Shown here: positions 9,370-19,392 of the stretch, in pieces
Position numbering within the stretch: position 1 is the first letter of the stretch
How the letters are laid out: every line of letters begins with the position of its first letter
Source of the DNA: Thermochromatium tepidum ATCC 43061
GTDB taxonomy: Bacteria > Pseudomonadota > Gammaproteobacteria > Chromatiales > Chromatiaceae
Assembly (NCBI RefSeq): GCF_009664085.1
Contig: NZ_CP039268.1
Span: 2,709,001-2,773,000 of the forward strand
Length of the DNA stretch: 64,000 bases
Direction: 5' to 3'
Notes under the pieces: model-generated
The model's input: only the letters and a program-made list of their open reading frames with translations
Database searches by the model: none
What the model was told of the DNA's origin: nothing
Program-made: the position numbers and the translations under genes

Positions 9370-9861
9370 ATGTCAGTGTCCGTACAACGCAAACACGCCC
9401 TCTCCATCCCAGCCTTGAGCGCCGCAGCCGCCATCCTGGCCTATGCACCTGTAGGCCAGGCCTTTAATTTCGGCGATATGATGAATCCAAACCGCTGGTT
9501 CGGTGGCGGCGACCGTTACAACGACCGCTATGACGATCCCTACTGGGGTGGTGGACCCTATGGTCCCGGCCCTTACAGCGGCTATGGTTATCCAGGCGTC
9601 TATGGCACCCCCTATGGTCTGCCCTATGGCGCACCAGGATTTGTCGTGCCGTCTGCCGGCTATGGGACCGCCGCGCCCCCAGCGCCCACGACAACACCGG
9701 CACAATCGACGCCGACTCAGTCCAGGGTCGATCCGGGTGAGGTCGAGGCGCTCAAGCGTCGAATCGAGGCGCTAGAGTCGCGCCAAAAGCAGGATCAGCC
9801 TAAACCGCAGACGTCCGAATGGCCGGCGCCCTCCTCCTTCAGACCCATGAATCAATACTGA
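9370..9861 (+). CDS. secreted Gly/Tyr/Pro-rich protein, possibly sulfur-globule-envelope-like
   Basis: Protein of 163 residues. An N-terminal signal peptide ending near AYAPVGQA is followed by FNFGDMMNPNRWFGGGDRY. A strongly repetitive segment rich in G, Y and P follows (PYWGGGPYGPGPYSGYGYPG), then a proline/threonine linker and a short helical tail, VEALKRRIEALESRQKQ. Composition and secretion signal recall the structural proteins that coat periplasmic sulfur globules in Chromatiaceae, but the coiled-coil tail is unlike the short SgpA/SgpB proteins, so this is only a suggestion. A GGAGG-type site (GGAGGATTC) directly precedes the ATG. Confidence 0.6.
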   Translation: MSVSVQRKHALSIPALSAAAAILAYAPVGQAFNFGDMMNPNRWFGGGDRYNDRYDDPYWGGGPYGPGPYSGYGYPGVYGTPYGLPYGAPGFVVPSAGYGTAAPPAPTTTPAQSTPTQSRVDPGEVEALKRRIEALESRQKQDQPKPQTSEWPAPSSFRPMNQY

Positions 9862-10028
9862 TCCGCGTTCCAACCATGCCCGGAACACCGAGCCGTCCTC
9901 GTCGGTCCATACCCGGTCACGAGAACAGGCGCTGGGCTCCGAGTGGCACGGTTGGGATCGCCCCCTGACCTCGCATGTTTCAGTACGCCACACCGGGTTC
10001 AACCAGCGCCTTGGACGACTCGCCCTGA

Positions 10029-12065
10029 ATGACTATCGTGCGCGCCCAGTCCACGAGTCTCCTTGAGATCGCCCTGCGCTACCTGCCGCGGATGCTCCAT
10101 GTGCTGCGCACCGAGGGGGTGGTTGTTCTGCTGCGTAAGCTACGTCGGCGGCTGAATATCCGTCCGTTGGCGTCCGGGGGACCACCGATCCTGCTCGCGC
10201 TCAAAGAACCCTTTGACCCTATCGCCTTTCCGCGTCATGCCGAACCGCGCATCTCGGTCGTCATCGCGATCCAGCGATCGCTGCGGTCCATCCATCATTG
10301 TCTTGCGGCGCTCGCCGGTGCCGAGACCCGGACCGCGTTCGAGGTCGTGCTGGTCGCCGGGACGGTCGATGATCGAACGCGCCAACTGGCACGCTATCCA
10401 GGCACGCGCCTGATCCAGGCGACGAACGCCTCCGGACTCGCCGCCGTGCTCGACCAGGGGGCACGTGCGGCCCGCGGCGAGTTCATTGTCTTTCTGAGCG
10501 ACGACACCCAGGTCCAGCCCGGCTGGCTGGACGTGCTGGCACAGAGCTTCGCGGAGACGCCCGACGCCGGCATCCTCGGCTGCCGTCTGCTCTACCCCGA
10601 TGGACGCCAGCGCGAGATCGGGCGTCGGATCGATCCAGATGGATCCATCCATCGGCTAGGCCGGCTGGGCGACCCAGACCAGCCCGCCCACGGCTACCGG
10701 CGCGCGGTCGATGCCTGTTCACCCGCCGCGCTCGCGATCCGCGCCGAGCTGTTCCAACGTCTGGACGGTTTCGACCCGACCCTGATCGAGGCCGATGACC
10801 TGGCGACCGACCTGGCCTGCCGCGCACGCGCCCAGGGATGGCGGGTCTACTGTCAGCCGCTCTCGCGTGTGGTCCGGTTCGGATCCATCGACGAGCCCCG
10901 GCTTAAGCCGAACCCTGGACTTGTCCCCCGGGCGCAGATCGGATCCGAGGGGGTGCTGAGGCGCGTGCTGGTGGTCGACAGCTACATGGTCACGCCCGAC
11001 CGCGAGTCCGGCTCATTGCGCATGCTCAACCTGTTTCGCATCCTTCAGGGACTTGGCTATCAGGTGACATTCGCCGCCGCCAATCTGGAAGCCCCTCAGC
11101 CCTATGTCGCCGACCTGCAACGTCAGGGGGTCGAGGTGCTCTATCGCCCCCATGTGCGCTCGATCAGCCGACATCTAGCCGACGAAGGTGCGCGCTATGA
11201 TCTCGTGATCCTGAGCCGGGCTGATGCCGCCGCCCAGGTCATGGGTGCCGCGCGGCGCCACTGCACGCGGGCGCGGATCGTCTTCGACACGGTTGACCTG
11301 CACTTCCTGCGTGAACAGCGGCTTGCCGAACTGCGCGGCGACCGGGGCACGCGCCTGCTCGCCGAGGCGCGCAAGCGTCAGGAATTGGAATTGATGCGTC
11401 AGGCTGATCTGACCCTGGTGGTGAGCGAGGCCGAGCGCGACTTGCTGGCCGTGGAGGCGCCGGACGTCAATGTGCGTGTGATCTCCAATATCCACCAGAT
11501 CTTCGGCTCGGCCAACCCGCCCGAGGCAAGGCGCGATCTGCTCTTTATCGGTGCCTTCTCGCATCCGCCCAATCGCGACGCCGTGCTCTTCTTCTGCGAC
11601 GAGGTCATGCCACGACTGCGCGCGCGTCTGCCCGGGATCCGGCTCAAGGTCATAGGCTCAGATCCACCGGACGAGGTACTGACGCGGGCCGGGGACACGA
11701 CCGGCGTCGATGTGCTAGGCCATGTGCCGGACGTCGCGCCCTTTTTCGCCGCTTGCAAGCTCTCGGTGGCGCCGCTGCGCTATGGCGCTGGGGTCAAGGG
11801 CAAGATCAATCAGAGTCTCGCCTACGGCTTGCCGGTCGTTGCCACCCGCTTGGCGATCGAGGGGATGCACCTGGTCGATGGCGAGTCCGTCCTGGTCGCC
11901 GACACGCCCGAGGCCATGGTCGAGGCCGTGATCCGTCTGCATCTGGATCCTGCGCTCTGGCGGCGGCTGTCTGCGGGCGGCCTGGCGGTGATGGAGGCGC
12001 ATTTTAGTTTCGCGGCGGCCGAGCGGGCCGTGCGCGCGGCACTCGTTCCGGAGTTTAGCCCTTGA
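10029..12065 (+). CDS. two-domain glycosyltransferase (GT2-like followed by GT4-like)
   Basis: Protein of 678 residues. Residues about 75-300 form a GT-A family 2 domain: ISVVIAIQRSLRSIHHCLAA, FIVFLSDDTQVQPGWLDVL (acidic metal site) and IEADDLATDLACRARAQG. Residues about 320-670 form a GT-B family 4 domain: VFDTVDLHFLREQR, RRDLLFIGAFSHPPNRDAV and APLRYGAGVKGKINQSLAYG followed by LPVVATRL. The GT4 half resembles that of the protein at 6017-8158, but here it is C-terminal. The gene is the first of three overlapping plus-strand genes (10029-13995), probably an operon for a surface glycan. Sugar specificity is unknown. Confidence 0.82.
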   Translation: MTIVRAQSTSLLEIALRYLPRMLHVLRTEGVVVLLRKLRRRLNIRPLASGGPPILLALKEPFDPIAFPRHAEPRISVVIAIQRSLRSIHHCLAALAGAETRTAFEVVLVAGTVDDRTRQLARYPGTRLIQATNASGLAAVLDQGARAARGEFIVFLSDDTQVQPGWLDVLAQSFAETPDAGILGCRLLYPDGRQREIGRRIDPDGSIHRLGRLGDPDQPAHGYRRAVDACSPAALAIRAELFQRLDGFDPTLIEADDLATDLACRARAQGWRVYCQPLSRVVRFGSIDEPRLKPNPGLVPRAQIGSEGVLRRVLVVDSYMVTPDRESGSLRMLNLFRILQGLGYQVTFAAANLEAPQPYVADLQRQGVEVLYRPHVRSISRHLADEGARYDLVILSRADAAAQVMGAARRHCTRARIVFDTVDLHFLREQRLAELRGDRGTRLLAEARKRQELELMRQADLTLVVSEAERDLLAVEAPDVNVRVISNIHQIFGSANPPEARRDLLFIGAFSHPPNRDAVLFFCDEVMPRLRARLPGIRLKVIGSDPPDEVLTRAGDTTGVDVLGHVPDVAPFFAACKLSVAPLRYGAGVKGKINQSLAYGLPVVATRLAIEGMHLVDGESVLVADTPEAMVEAVIRLHLDPALWRRLSAGGLAVMEAHFSFAAAERAVRAALVPEFSP

Positions 12066-12964
12066 CCGATCTTGATTCCCTGTCTATTCCGTCCGTCAGC
12101 GTGATCCTGGTCAACTATAACGCCGGTCCATGGCTCACGGAGGCGGTGGGTGCCGCGCTTGACTCCAGCGTTGCGGTCGAGGTCATCGTCAGCGACAACG
12201 GGTCAAGCGACGAGAGCCTGGAGCGGCTGAGACGGGTCCATGGCCGAGACGCGCGCCTGCGGATCCTGGAGAACGGCGCCAATCTCGGTTTCGCCGCTGC
12301 CAACAACCGGGCACTGTCCCTGGCACGTGCCGAGCGGCTGTTGTTCCTCAATCCCGATTGCCTGATCGCGCCGGATACGCTCGAGCGTCTGATCCACTAT
12401 TTCGACGCCCGTCCCGATGTGGGGATGATCGGGTGCCTGGTGCTCGATCCGGACGGGAGCGAACAGGTCGCCTGTCGCCGCGCCATTCCCGATCCCTGGA
12501 TCGCGCTGCGGCGGATCCTGCGCCTGGATCGTTTGAGCCGCTCGGCGTCCGGGCGGTGTCTGGACCAACGCCATCAGCCACGACCGACCGCGCCGGTCGA
12601 GGTCGAGGCGATCTCCGGCGCCTTCATGCTGACGACCCGCCGAGCCCTGGAACGGGTCGGCCCGCTCGACGCGGGCTATTTCCTGCATTGCGAGGATCTC
12701 GACTGGTTCGTGCGCTTCCACGAGGCAGGTTTGAAGATCCTGTTCGTGCCGGACGTCAGTGTCACCCATCATAAGGGGGCCTGTAGCACCGGCGATCCAC
12801 TGGCCGTCGAGCGCCACAAGCATCGCGGTATGGTGCGCTTCTTTCGCAAGCATCAGATGCAACGCCATTCGCGACTGTTCGGCTGGCTCGTGATCCTCGG
12901 CATCTGGGCTCACTTCGGACTCAGGGCGGTTGCGATCTGGCTCGGATCCGGGGGCCGTCGATGA
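12062..12964 (+). CDS. family 2 glycosyltransferase, rhamnosyltransferase-like
   Basis: Protein of 300 residues. It shows VSVILVNYNAGPWLTEAV, VSDNGSSDESLERL, the ANLGFAAANNRAL segment and LFLNPDC, the pattern of WbbL/rhamnosyltransferase-type family 2 enzymes. ISGAFMLTTRRALERVGPLD and CEDLDWFVRFHEAG complete the catalytic domain. A hydrophobic C-terminus (LVILGIWAHFGLRAVAIWL) suggests membrane association. It starts at a TTG overlapping the stop of the preceding glycosyltransferase (TTGA), so translation is likely coupled. The rhamnose specificity is inference from motif similarity only. Confidence 0.82.
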   Translation: MTDLDSLSIPSVSVILVNYNAGPWLTEAVGAALDSSVAVEVIVSDNGSSDESLERLRRVHGRDARLRILENGANLGFAAANNRALSLARAERLLFLNPDCLIAPDTLERLIHYFDARPDVGMIGCLVLDPDGSEQVACRRAIPDPWIALRRILRLDRLSRSASGRCLDQRHQPRPTAPVEVEAISGAFMLTTRRALERVGPLDAGYFLHCEDLDWFVRFHEAGLKILFVPDVSVTHHKGACSTGDPLAVERHKHRGMVRFFRKHQMQRHSRLFGWLVILGIWAHFGLRAVAIWLGSGGRR

Positions 12965-13995
12965 CGAACAGGACACAGGTGTCAGAACTCGGCCCCGTCC
13001 TGGTCACCGGGGCGACCGGCCAGGTCGGGCGTCGTCTGGTCTCTGCCCTGCTCGCCAGCGGACATCCGGTGACCGTCCTGACCCGCGCCCCCGCGTCGGT
13101 GCGACGGCTGTGGCCAAACCACCGGGTTGGGGTCCATGTGGGCGATCTGACCGAGGCCGAGACGCTCGCCGGTCTCGGTGCCGGGATCCAGACCCTCTTT
13201 CATCTGGCCAGCTATACCCCGCGTCCCGAGGAGCCGGATCTCTACAACGCCCCCGGGCACTGGCGCGTGACCGCCGAGGGCACGGTCAATCTGGCGGTGG
13301 CACTCGCCGAGGCACCGATCGAGCGGTTGATCTATGTGAGCACCGTCAAGGCGATGGGAGATCAGGCAGGTTCGCTCGGTCGTCCGGCCAGCGCCGCCAT
13401 GCCTCCGGAGCCGGACTGTCTCTATGGCCGGGCCAAGCTGGCCGCCGAGCGGCAGCTTCTGGCCTTCGGCCGGGCGCGTGGGATCAAGGCGAGCGTGATG
13501 CGCCTGCCGATGGTCTATGGGCTCGACGGCGCCGGCAACCTCGCCCGCCTGGTCGAGGCCGTGGCCGCTGGACGCTTCCCACCCTGGCCGCGTCTCGACA
13601 ATCGGCGCTCGGCGATCCATGTCGATGACGCGATCGCCGCCGCGCTCTTGATCATACGTCACCCAGAGACCGGCGATCAGACCTATATCGCCACCGATGG
13701 CCGGACCTATTCGACCCGCTGGATCTATGAGCGGACCCTGTCGGCGCTGGGGCGTCCCATCCCGCACTGGACTGTGCCGCTGTGGGTGCTGCGAGGCGTC
13801 GCATTCGCTGGCACGCTGGCCGAGCACAGGCTCGGGCGCCGGATGCCGCTGACGCGCGAGACGCTTTCAAAACTGATGGACGATGCCTGGTACGACTCCA
13901 GTGCGCTCAGGGCACTGGGGTTTGCGCCTCGACATGGGCTGGAGGATGAGATCAAGCGCCTGGCGCAGCGACTGGAGACTGGACCCGCTCCATGA
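12961..13995 (+). CDS. NAD-dependent epimerase/dehydratase family protein
   Basis: Protein of 344 residues, an extended short-chain dehydrogenase/reductase. The dinucleotide site VLVTGATGQVGRRLVSALL is at about 14-32. LFHLASYTP follows, then the catalytic triad region with IYVSTVK (Ser) and DCLYGRAKLAAERQLL (Tyr-x3-Lys). VMRLPMVYG precedes the substrate domain. It probably modifies a nucleotide sugar for the glycosyltransferases encoded just before it, with which it overlaps by four bases (ATGA). The 3' end overlaps the convergent DUF1631 gene by 44 bases. Exact reaction not determinable. Confidence 0.82.
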   Translation: MTNRTQVSELGPVLVTGATGQVGRRLVSALLASGHPVTVLTRAPASVRRLWPNHRVGVHVGDLTEAETLAGLGAGIQTLFHLASYTPRPEEPDLYNAPGHWRVTAEGTVNLAVALAEAPIERLIYVSTVKAMGDQAGSLGRPASAAMPPEPDCLYGRAKLAAERQLLAFGRARGIKASVMRLPMVYGLDGAGNLARLVEAVAAGRFPPWPRLDNRRSAIHVDDAIAAALLIIRHPETGDQTYIATDGRTYSTRWIYERTLSALGRPIPHWTVPLWVLRGVAFAGTLAEHRLGRRMPLTRETLSKLMDDAWYDSSALRALGFAPRHGLEDEIKRLAQRLETGPAP

Positions 13996-16207
13996 GCCGT
14001 GTCACGGCGCGTTCGGTCAGTGGATTCTGGCTGAGCAGACGCGCGGTTCCCTTGCGCAGATGCGCCGCCAGACTCGCAGCAGCCAGGGTCATGGCGTTCT
14101 CGCCCTGACGATTGGTGAAGAGATAGACGCCCTTGAATTCGCTCACCCAGTTCAAGCGCAGGGTATGGCGGGTTCCTCGTTCCGTTTGGAACTCGATCCA
14201 GGCCCCAGGCTCAAGCGCCCGCACCAGTTTGAGATGGGGGTCGTCGTCCGGCAGCGTGCCGGGACGACCGGGAGGCGTCGGCCTGGACGGCGGCGTCACT
14301 GTGGGCTCAGGTGTCGGACGTGCGGTTGAAGACGGCGACGACGCCACCTCGCTCGTCACGGCACCTTCTCCCCGTAAGGCCGCCACATGACGCTGGATGA
14401 GCACATTGAAGAACTCACTCCACGCCGCTTCCTGACCCAGGCGCGCCAGTCCCGAACGCAATCCCTGGATCAGGCGCGGTAGCAGACCGATGAAACGCTC
14501 ACGATCCGCTGGATGGATCTTTGGCTCCAGGCTCCAGATCAGATCATCCATGAGCTGGATCGCTTGGGTCCATTCCGCGTCCGTCGGTCCCTGGCGCACG
14601 AAGATCTCGCTTAGCACCTGACTCCAGCCGCGCTCCAGAAACTCCACAATCAACCCCGGAACCCCGGGACGGGTGACGCGCCTTTGGACCTCGGCGGCGA
14701 CATGGGTGGCGGCCAGATCCTGGCGCTCGCGTCGTGCAAGTCCGGCGACCAGTCCGACGGCACGGTCACGCGACTGAGTCTCCTCCTCGGCCAGAAAGGC
14801 TTCGAGTCTCTGGACCTGCTCGGCCAGGATCCCGATATCGGACTCGAATCCCTCGATCACGCTCGTGACGACCGAGCGAATCATGTCCAAAAACCTCGGC
14901 TGCTCGTCTTCTCCTCGTCCAAGTCCTGCTTGGGCGATGAGATCGAGCAGACGCCGCGCCGGATGTTGGCGATCGGAAAAGAATCCCTTGTCGAGCAGGG
15001 CGACCTTCAACACCGGAATCTGGAGCTTGGCGATTTCGGCGCGCACTGCCGCCGGTAGATCGGGATCATCGAAGATCGCCTCGAAAAGCATGGCCACGAT
15101 GTCGATCGTCATGGCATCCAGCCGGGGCGATCCCTTGGCCATGGGTGTGGCGCGCAATTGAGCGATGGCATTGCTGGCCCAGGGGTCAAGGGGCGCCATC
15201 CCCAGACCCGGTGCCGCCCCTGGAATCAGGGGTCCGCGTTGCAGACTGCTCAGCGTCTGCATCAGTCGCTCGTGCTCGAATGGTGTGAGCGTACTGTCAG
15301 CAACCGCGGCAGACACGGCAGATCCGGCGACAGTAGGCGGCAACACCGGATAGCCGGGGGGCGGCTGTAACAAACTGACCAAGCGCGCAAAGATATCAGC
15401 GGGCGGGAGCGGCGGTCCGCTTGACATCGCCGTGTCTGTGGCCGGCCCCCTTGGCGCGGACGTCGAACCTGCAAGGTTTGACTGGACAGCGGTTGTTTGC
15501 GGTCCACTCAGTGGGATCTTGGGCAGGATCCCAGACTCGATCAGATAACGATTGATCTCGTTGTAGATCTCGGGAAGTTCGGCCGATGTCTGGCGCTCGA
15601 ACACCTGCATCAGAAAGATCGCCAGCTCACGGCTGGCATCCAGGCTGGTGAGTGCCTGGAACAAGGCGCGATAGAGGGTGATCGGGTGCAGGGGATTGTC
15701 TTCCGGCGTGATGCGCGCCCCATTCAACAAGACCGCCAGACGTCGATCGAGCGCCAACAGAGGTTGGGCACAGTTGAAGGACGCCCGCGTCGTCAGCTTG
15801 GAGAGCGCCAGATCGACTTCAAAGTCTTCTTCGTCGACCAGCTTGAGTTCCTCGGGCACTCTGGTCGGCATGGGTGCATCCGGGCGTCCCAGGCATTCGA
15901 TGGCCTCATTGAAGCGCTCCACATAGGCTGCGCGGAAACGCTGCAACAACAGAGGCGTGCGATTGGCAAGCAGAGATACAGCGTCGAAACACAGCTGACG
16001 CAGACCCTGATCAACTGCTTGATCCATCATATCGAACAATTCATCGTTCGCGCGTCCGACGTGGCGCGTGAAGACAGCCAGCACCGTATCGATCAGACGC
16101 TCTCGACAGGTCTCGAGAATGGATACGGTCTCAGCCCGTCTGACATCGGGGGAGCTGGCCTCCCGCGCCCCAAAGGGGATGACATTCGAGTTGGGTTGTT
16201 TGATCAT
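13952..16207 (-). CDS. DUF1631 family protein
   Basis: Protein of 751 residues with no signal peptide or membrane helix. The N-terminal region (CRERLIDTVLAVFTRHVGRA, DELFDMMDQAVDQGLRQLCF) and the helical middle with VAMLFEAIFDDPDLPAAVRA and LDLIAQAGLG are typical of the DUF1631 family, whose members are often misannotated as thymidine phosphorylase. A proline/threonine-rich linker near 620-650 leads to a small C-terminal beta domain (EPGAWIEFQTERGTRHTLRL, EFKGVYLFTNRQGENAM) that looks PilZ-like. The biochemical role is unknown to me; involvement in cyclic-di-GMP responses is only a possibility from that C-terminal domain. Confidence 0.75.
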   Translation of the reverse strand: MIKQPNSNVIPFGAREASSPDVRRAETVSILETCRERLIDTVLAVFTRHVGRANDELFDMMDQAVDQGLRQLCFDAVSLLANRTPLLLQRFRAAYVERFNEAIECLGRPDAPMPTRVPEELKLVDEEDFEVDLALSKLTTRASFNCAQPLLALDRRLAVLLNGARITPEDNPLHPITLYRALFQALTSLDASRELAIFLMQVFERQTSAELPEIYNEINRYLIESGILPKIPLSGPQTTAVQSNLAGSTSAPRGPATDTAMSSGPPLPPADIFARLVSLLQPPPGYPVLPPTVAGSAVSAAVADSTLTPFEHERLMQTLSSLQRGPLIPGAAPGLGMAPLDPWASNAIAQLRATPMAKGSPRLDAMTIDIVAMLFEAIFDDPDLPAAVRAEIAKLQIPVLKVALLDKGFFSDRQHPARRLLDLIAQAGLGRGEDEQPRFLDMIRSVVTSVIEGFESDIGILAEQVQRLEAFLAEEETQSRDRAVGLVAGLARRERQDLAATHVAAEVQRRVTRPGVPGLIVEFLERGWSQVLSEIFVRQGPTDAEWTQAIQLMDDLIWSLEPKIHPADRERFIGLLPRLIQGLRSGLARLGQEAAWSEFFNVLIQRHVAALRGEGAVTSEVASSPSSTARPTPEPTVTPPSRPTPPGRPGTLPDDDPHLKLVRALEPGAWIEFQTERGTRHTLRLNWVSEFKGVYLFTNRQGENAMTLAAASLAAHLRKGTARLLSQNPLTERAVTRLMERVQSPVAAPGA

Positions 16208-16422
16208 GACAAAGGACGCAAACCCTTGGTAATAAATCGTGTCACGAGTTTTAAGGGTCTAGAAGATGGATCGAGGATGGCCGGACGCCCCAACGTCTAA
16301 ATGGAGCTGACACCGGATTCGAGAGGCGGTTTACCGAGAGTCAAGTTTAGAAACCTGGGCCAAGTCTGTTTGCCAACCCCGTCACACTCCGGGCAAAAGT
16401 CCTCGTCTTCCAAGCGTCGAGA

Positions 16423-18255
16423 CTATTCCACGGTCACCGACTTGGCCAGATTACGCGGCTGATCGACATCCGTGCCCTTGAGCACGGCGACATGATAGGC
16501 CAGCAGCTGCAGCGGGATGCTGAAGATCAGCGGATCGATCAGATCATCGGTTTCGGGCAGACGCACGATCGTCAGGCCCTTGGTCTCCTCCAAAGGTACC
16601 TGGAAATCGGCGAAGGCGATGAGCTGACCGCCCCGGGCGCGCACCTCCTCCAGATTGGACTTGAGCTTGGCGAGCAGGATGTTGTTGGGCACCAGGGCTA
16701 CCACTGGCATCTGCTCGTCGATCAGGGCCAGGGGACCGTGTTTGAGCTCGCCTGCGGCATAGGCCTCGGCGTGGATATAGGAGATCTCCTTGAGCTTGAG
16801 CGCACCCTCCATGGCGATCGGGTAGTGTTCGCCACGCCCGAGAAAGAGCGCATGCTGTTTGTCGATAAAACGCTCGGCGAGCGCGGCGATGGTCGCATCG
16901 AGTCGCAGCACCTCATCGATCCGCCCCGGCAAGCTGCGCAACAAGGCGACCAGCCTGGACTCAGTCGCCGCATCCAGCTGGTGGAAGCGTCCGAGCGCGA
17001 TGGTCAGGAGCAACAAGGCCACCAACTGGGTGGTGAAGGCCTTGGTCGAGGCCACCCCGATCTCGGGCCCGGCATGGGTGAGAAAGACCAGATCCGACTC
17101 GCGCACCAGTGAGCTCTCGGGCACATTGCAGATGGCGAGCGTCGCCAAATAGCCCAAGTCCTTGGCACGGCGCAGTGCCGCCAGGGTATCCGCGGTCTCA
17201 CCCGACTGCGAGAGGGTCAAAAACAGCGCCCGCTCGGGGACGATATGCCGCCGATAGCGATACTCGCTCGCCACCTCGACCTGACACGGCAGACCGGCGA
17301 TCCCCTCGATCCAGTGACGCGCCACCAGGGCGGCATGGAAGCTGGTCCCACAGGCCACGATGGTCAGGGCCCGCGCCTCGGCGAAGAGCCCAGCGGCCTG
17401 GGTCCCAAAGATCTCCGGCAGGACGCGATCGTCCATCAGACGCCCTTCCAGGGTGTCGGCGATGGCGCGCGGCTGCTCGAAGATCTCCTTCTGCATATAG
17501 TGCCGATAGGGACCGCGTTCGGTGAGCTCGGGTGAGACCGTGGAGAGCCTGAGCGGGCGTTCGACGAGCCGGCCAGACCGATCCCAGATACGGACCTGAT
17601 CACGGCTCAGCTCGGCCAGGTCGCCATCCTCCAAGAAGATGAAGCGATTGGTGACCGGCAGGAGCGCAAAGACGTCTGAGGCGATGAAATGCTCGCCGAA
17701 CCCGACCCCGATCACCAGTGGACTGCCGTGGCGTGCCGCGACCAGGTGGTCGGGATCAGCGGCATCGATGACGCCCAGCGCATAGGCCCCGCGCAGACGC
17801 TGGCTGACCTTGCGCACGGACTCGACCAAGCTGAGTCCGCGCCTCAGTTCGGCATGGATGGCATGGACGATGACTTCGGTATCCGTTTCCGAGGTAAAGA
17901 CATAGCCGTCCGCCCGCTGCTGGTCTCGCAGCTCGTTGTGGTTTTCGATGATGCCGTTGTGGACCAGGGCACAGCGCTCCCCGCTGAGATGGGGGTGTGC
18001 ATTGTGGGTCGCAGGCTCGCCGTGGGTCGCCCAGCGCGTATGGGCGATGCCGAGCGTGCCCGACACCGGATCGGCGGCGATCAACTCGGCCAGGCGCGCG
18101 ACCTTGCCGAGCGTGCGCCGCCGCTCGAGCCGACCCGAATCGCCGAGCACGGCCAGCCCGGCCGAGTCATACCCACGATACTCGAGCCGGCGCAACCCTT
18201 CCAACAGGATGGCTGCGACCGGGCGTTGAGCAATGGCACCGACGATTCCGCACAT
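16423..18255 (-). CDS. glmS: glutamine--fructose-6-phosphate aminotransferase (isomerizing)
   Basis: Makes glucosamine 6-phosphate from fructose 6-phosphate and glutamine, the entry to UDP-GlcNAc for peptidoglycan and lipopolysaccharide. The protein is 610 residues, the standard length. The N-terminal [12 protein letters not shown] exposes the catalytic Cys after Met removal, and the glutaminase domain continues with [14 protein letters not shown] and [10 protein letters not shown]. Two SIS isomerase domains follow ([29 protein letters not shown] and [20 protein letters not shown]), ending LAKSVTVE. An AGGAG ribosome site precedes the ATG. No glmS ribozyme is expected or seen. Confidence 0.97.
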   Translation of the reverse strand: MCGIVGAIAQRPVAAILLEGLRRLEYRGYDSAGLAVLGDSGRLERRRTLGKVARLAELIAADPVSGTLGIAHTRWATHGEPATHNAHPHLSGERCALVHNGIIENHNELRDQQRADGYVFTSETDTEVIVHAIHAELRRGLSLVESVRKVSQRLRGAYALGVIDAADPDHLVAARHGSPLVIGVGFGEHFIASDVFALLPVTNRFIFLEDGDLAELSRDQVRIWDRSGRLVERPLRLSTVSPELTERGPYRHYMQKEIFEQPRAIADTLEGRLMDDRVLPEIFGTQAAGLFAEARALTIVACGTSFHAALVARHWIEGIAGLPCQVEVASEYRYRRHIVPERALFLTLSQSGETADTLAALRRAKDLGYLATLAICNVPESSLVRESDLVFLTHAGPEIGVASTKAFTTQLVALLLLTIALGRFHQLDAATESRLVALLRSLPGRIDEVLRLDATIAALAERFIDKQHALFLGRGEHYPIAMEGALKLKEISYIHAEAYAAGELKHGPLALIDEQMPVVALVPNNILLAKLKSNLEEVRARGGQLIAFADFQVPLEETKGLTIVRLPETDDLIDPLIFSIPLQLLAYHVAVLKGTDVDQPRNLAKSVTVE

Positions 18256-18531
18256 GATGACAGGAGGCTCCTGATTCGAATAGGGTTGACAGCCTAGTCA
18301 GTCGACAGCGGGCTGTAAATCGATTCCACTCGATCCACCCCTTTGGGTAGCTCGGGCAGGTCAGGGCTGGATGCACCCATGCACTCGCCGCCTCGCCACG
18401 CGGCACTACAGATCCATCGTCTCAGGAACTACACTGGGATCCGGAACGCGCACGTCAACAAGTGACCTGCCGAACGTTGACGACGCTTCGCAATGACTAA
18501 AAAGTAGTCTAGGGTTTTCCGTGTCATTTAA

Positions 18532-19392
18532 TTGAAAAGTGATAATGACGTGACGAACACTTTCATACTGAAGTCCCTTGATGGTAATACAACGCTTCAC
18601 CTGCAACAGAAAGAATACGTTGTGGGCCGAGGGTCGAACTGTGATGGTATAGTCGCGCACAATAATGTCTCACGGCGCCACGCACTATTTCGGGTAACGC
18701 CTGAGGGGGTCACCGTGCAAGATCTAGGGTCCACCAATGGCACCGCGGTCAACAACCAACGCATAGCCCGCGAGACTCAGATCCGTCCGGGGGATGTGAT
18801 CACTCTAGGCACGATTTCATTCTGCCTTATGGTCGAAAAGGATCCCAACGAAACGGTTCTGATGCAAAACCTGTCCGGTGTGTTGAAGGAGGCTGAAAAT
18901 TCATTCGTCGAGGAGGTGATTTCAATAGGTGGAGAGACCATCATCCGTGAAAAATTTCCGACGCCGCCGGGTTGGGTGAATGAGGGCGAAGACGTTACCT
19001 CAGGAGCCTCAAGACATCGCGCCAGTTCCAGGGCGGTCGAGGCTTTGCTGACCAGATGCCAGCAAGACCCAAACAATGCGGCAGCCTTGGTCGTTCTGTC
19101 CGGAGCCGAGAAATCTCGTGTTGTTTGTCTTGCCGTCACAGCCAATCAGCAACGCTGGACTATCGGACGCGATCACCAGGCGCAGATCCAATTCACAGAC
19201 CCCGGAGTCAGCCGCCATCACGCCGAACTGATTTATGAATTCGGTATATGGCGCATAGAAAACAAAAGCTCAAAAAACCCTGTCTTGGTCAATGGTTCCC
19301 AGATGCCTTCCATGCTACTGAATCATCGGGATGAAATCAATTTAGGTGGTGTTTTAATGGTCTTCTTTGTAATTGATAGGAGGTCTACCTGA
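18532..19392 (+). CDS. tandem FHA-domain protein
   Basis: Protein of 286 residues with two forkhead-associated phosphothreonine-binding domains. The first, at about 10-95, has YVVGRGSNCDGIVAHNNVSR then RHALF and LGSTNGTAVNNQRI. The second, at about 205-280, has WTIGRDHQAQIQFTDPGVSR then HHAEL and NKSSKNPVLVNGSQM. Between them lies a polar linker with the low-complexity NPNETVLM region. The start at 18532 is a TTG with AT-rich sequence and only a weak ribosome site, so the true start could lie elsewhere in the first few codons. The gene and its flanks are visibly more AT-rich than neighbours, which suggests recent acquisition. No kinase or secretion partner is adjacent. Confidence 0.78.
   Translation: MKSDNDVTNTFILKSLDGNTTLHLQQKEYVVGRGSNCDGIVAHNNVSRRHALFRVTPEGVTVQDLGSTNGTAVNNQRIARETQIRPGDVITLGTISFCLMVEKDPNETVLMQNLSGVLKEAENSFVEEVISIGGETIIREKFPTPPGWVNEGEDVTSGASRHRASSRAVEALLTRCQQDPNNAAALVVLSGAEKSRVVCLAVTANQQRWTIGRDHQAQIQFTDPGVSRHHAELIYEFGIWRIENKSSKNPVLVNGSQMPSMLLNHRDEINLGGVLMVFFVIDRRST

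Noticed and set aside
16208-18300. glmS ribozyme or riboswitch near glmS
   Set aside because: That ribozyme is typical of Gram-positive bacteria, and no matching structure was seen upstream of the start.
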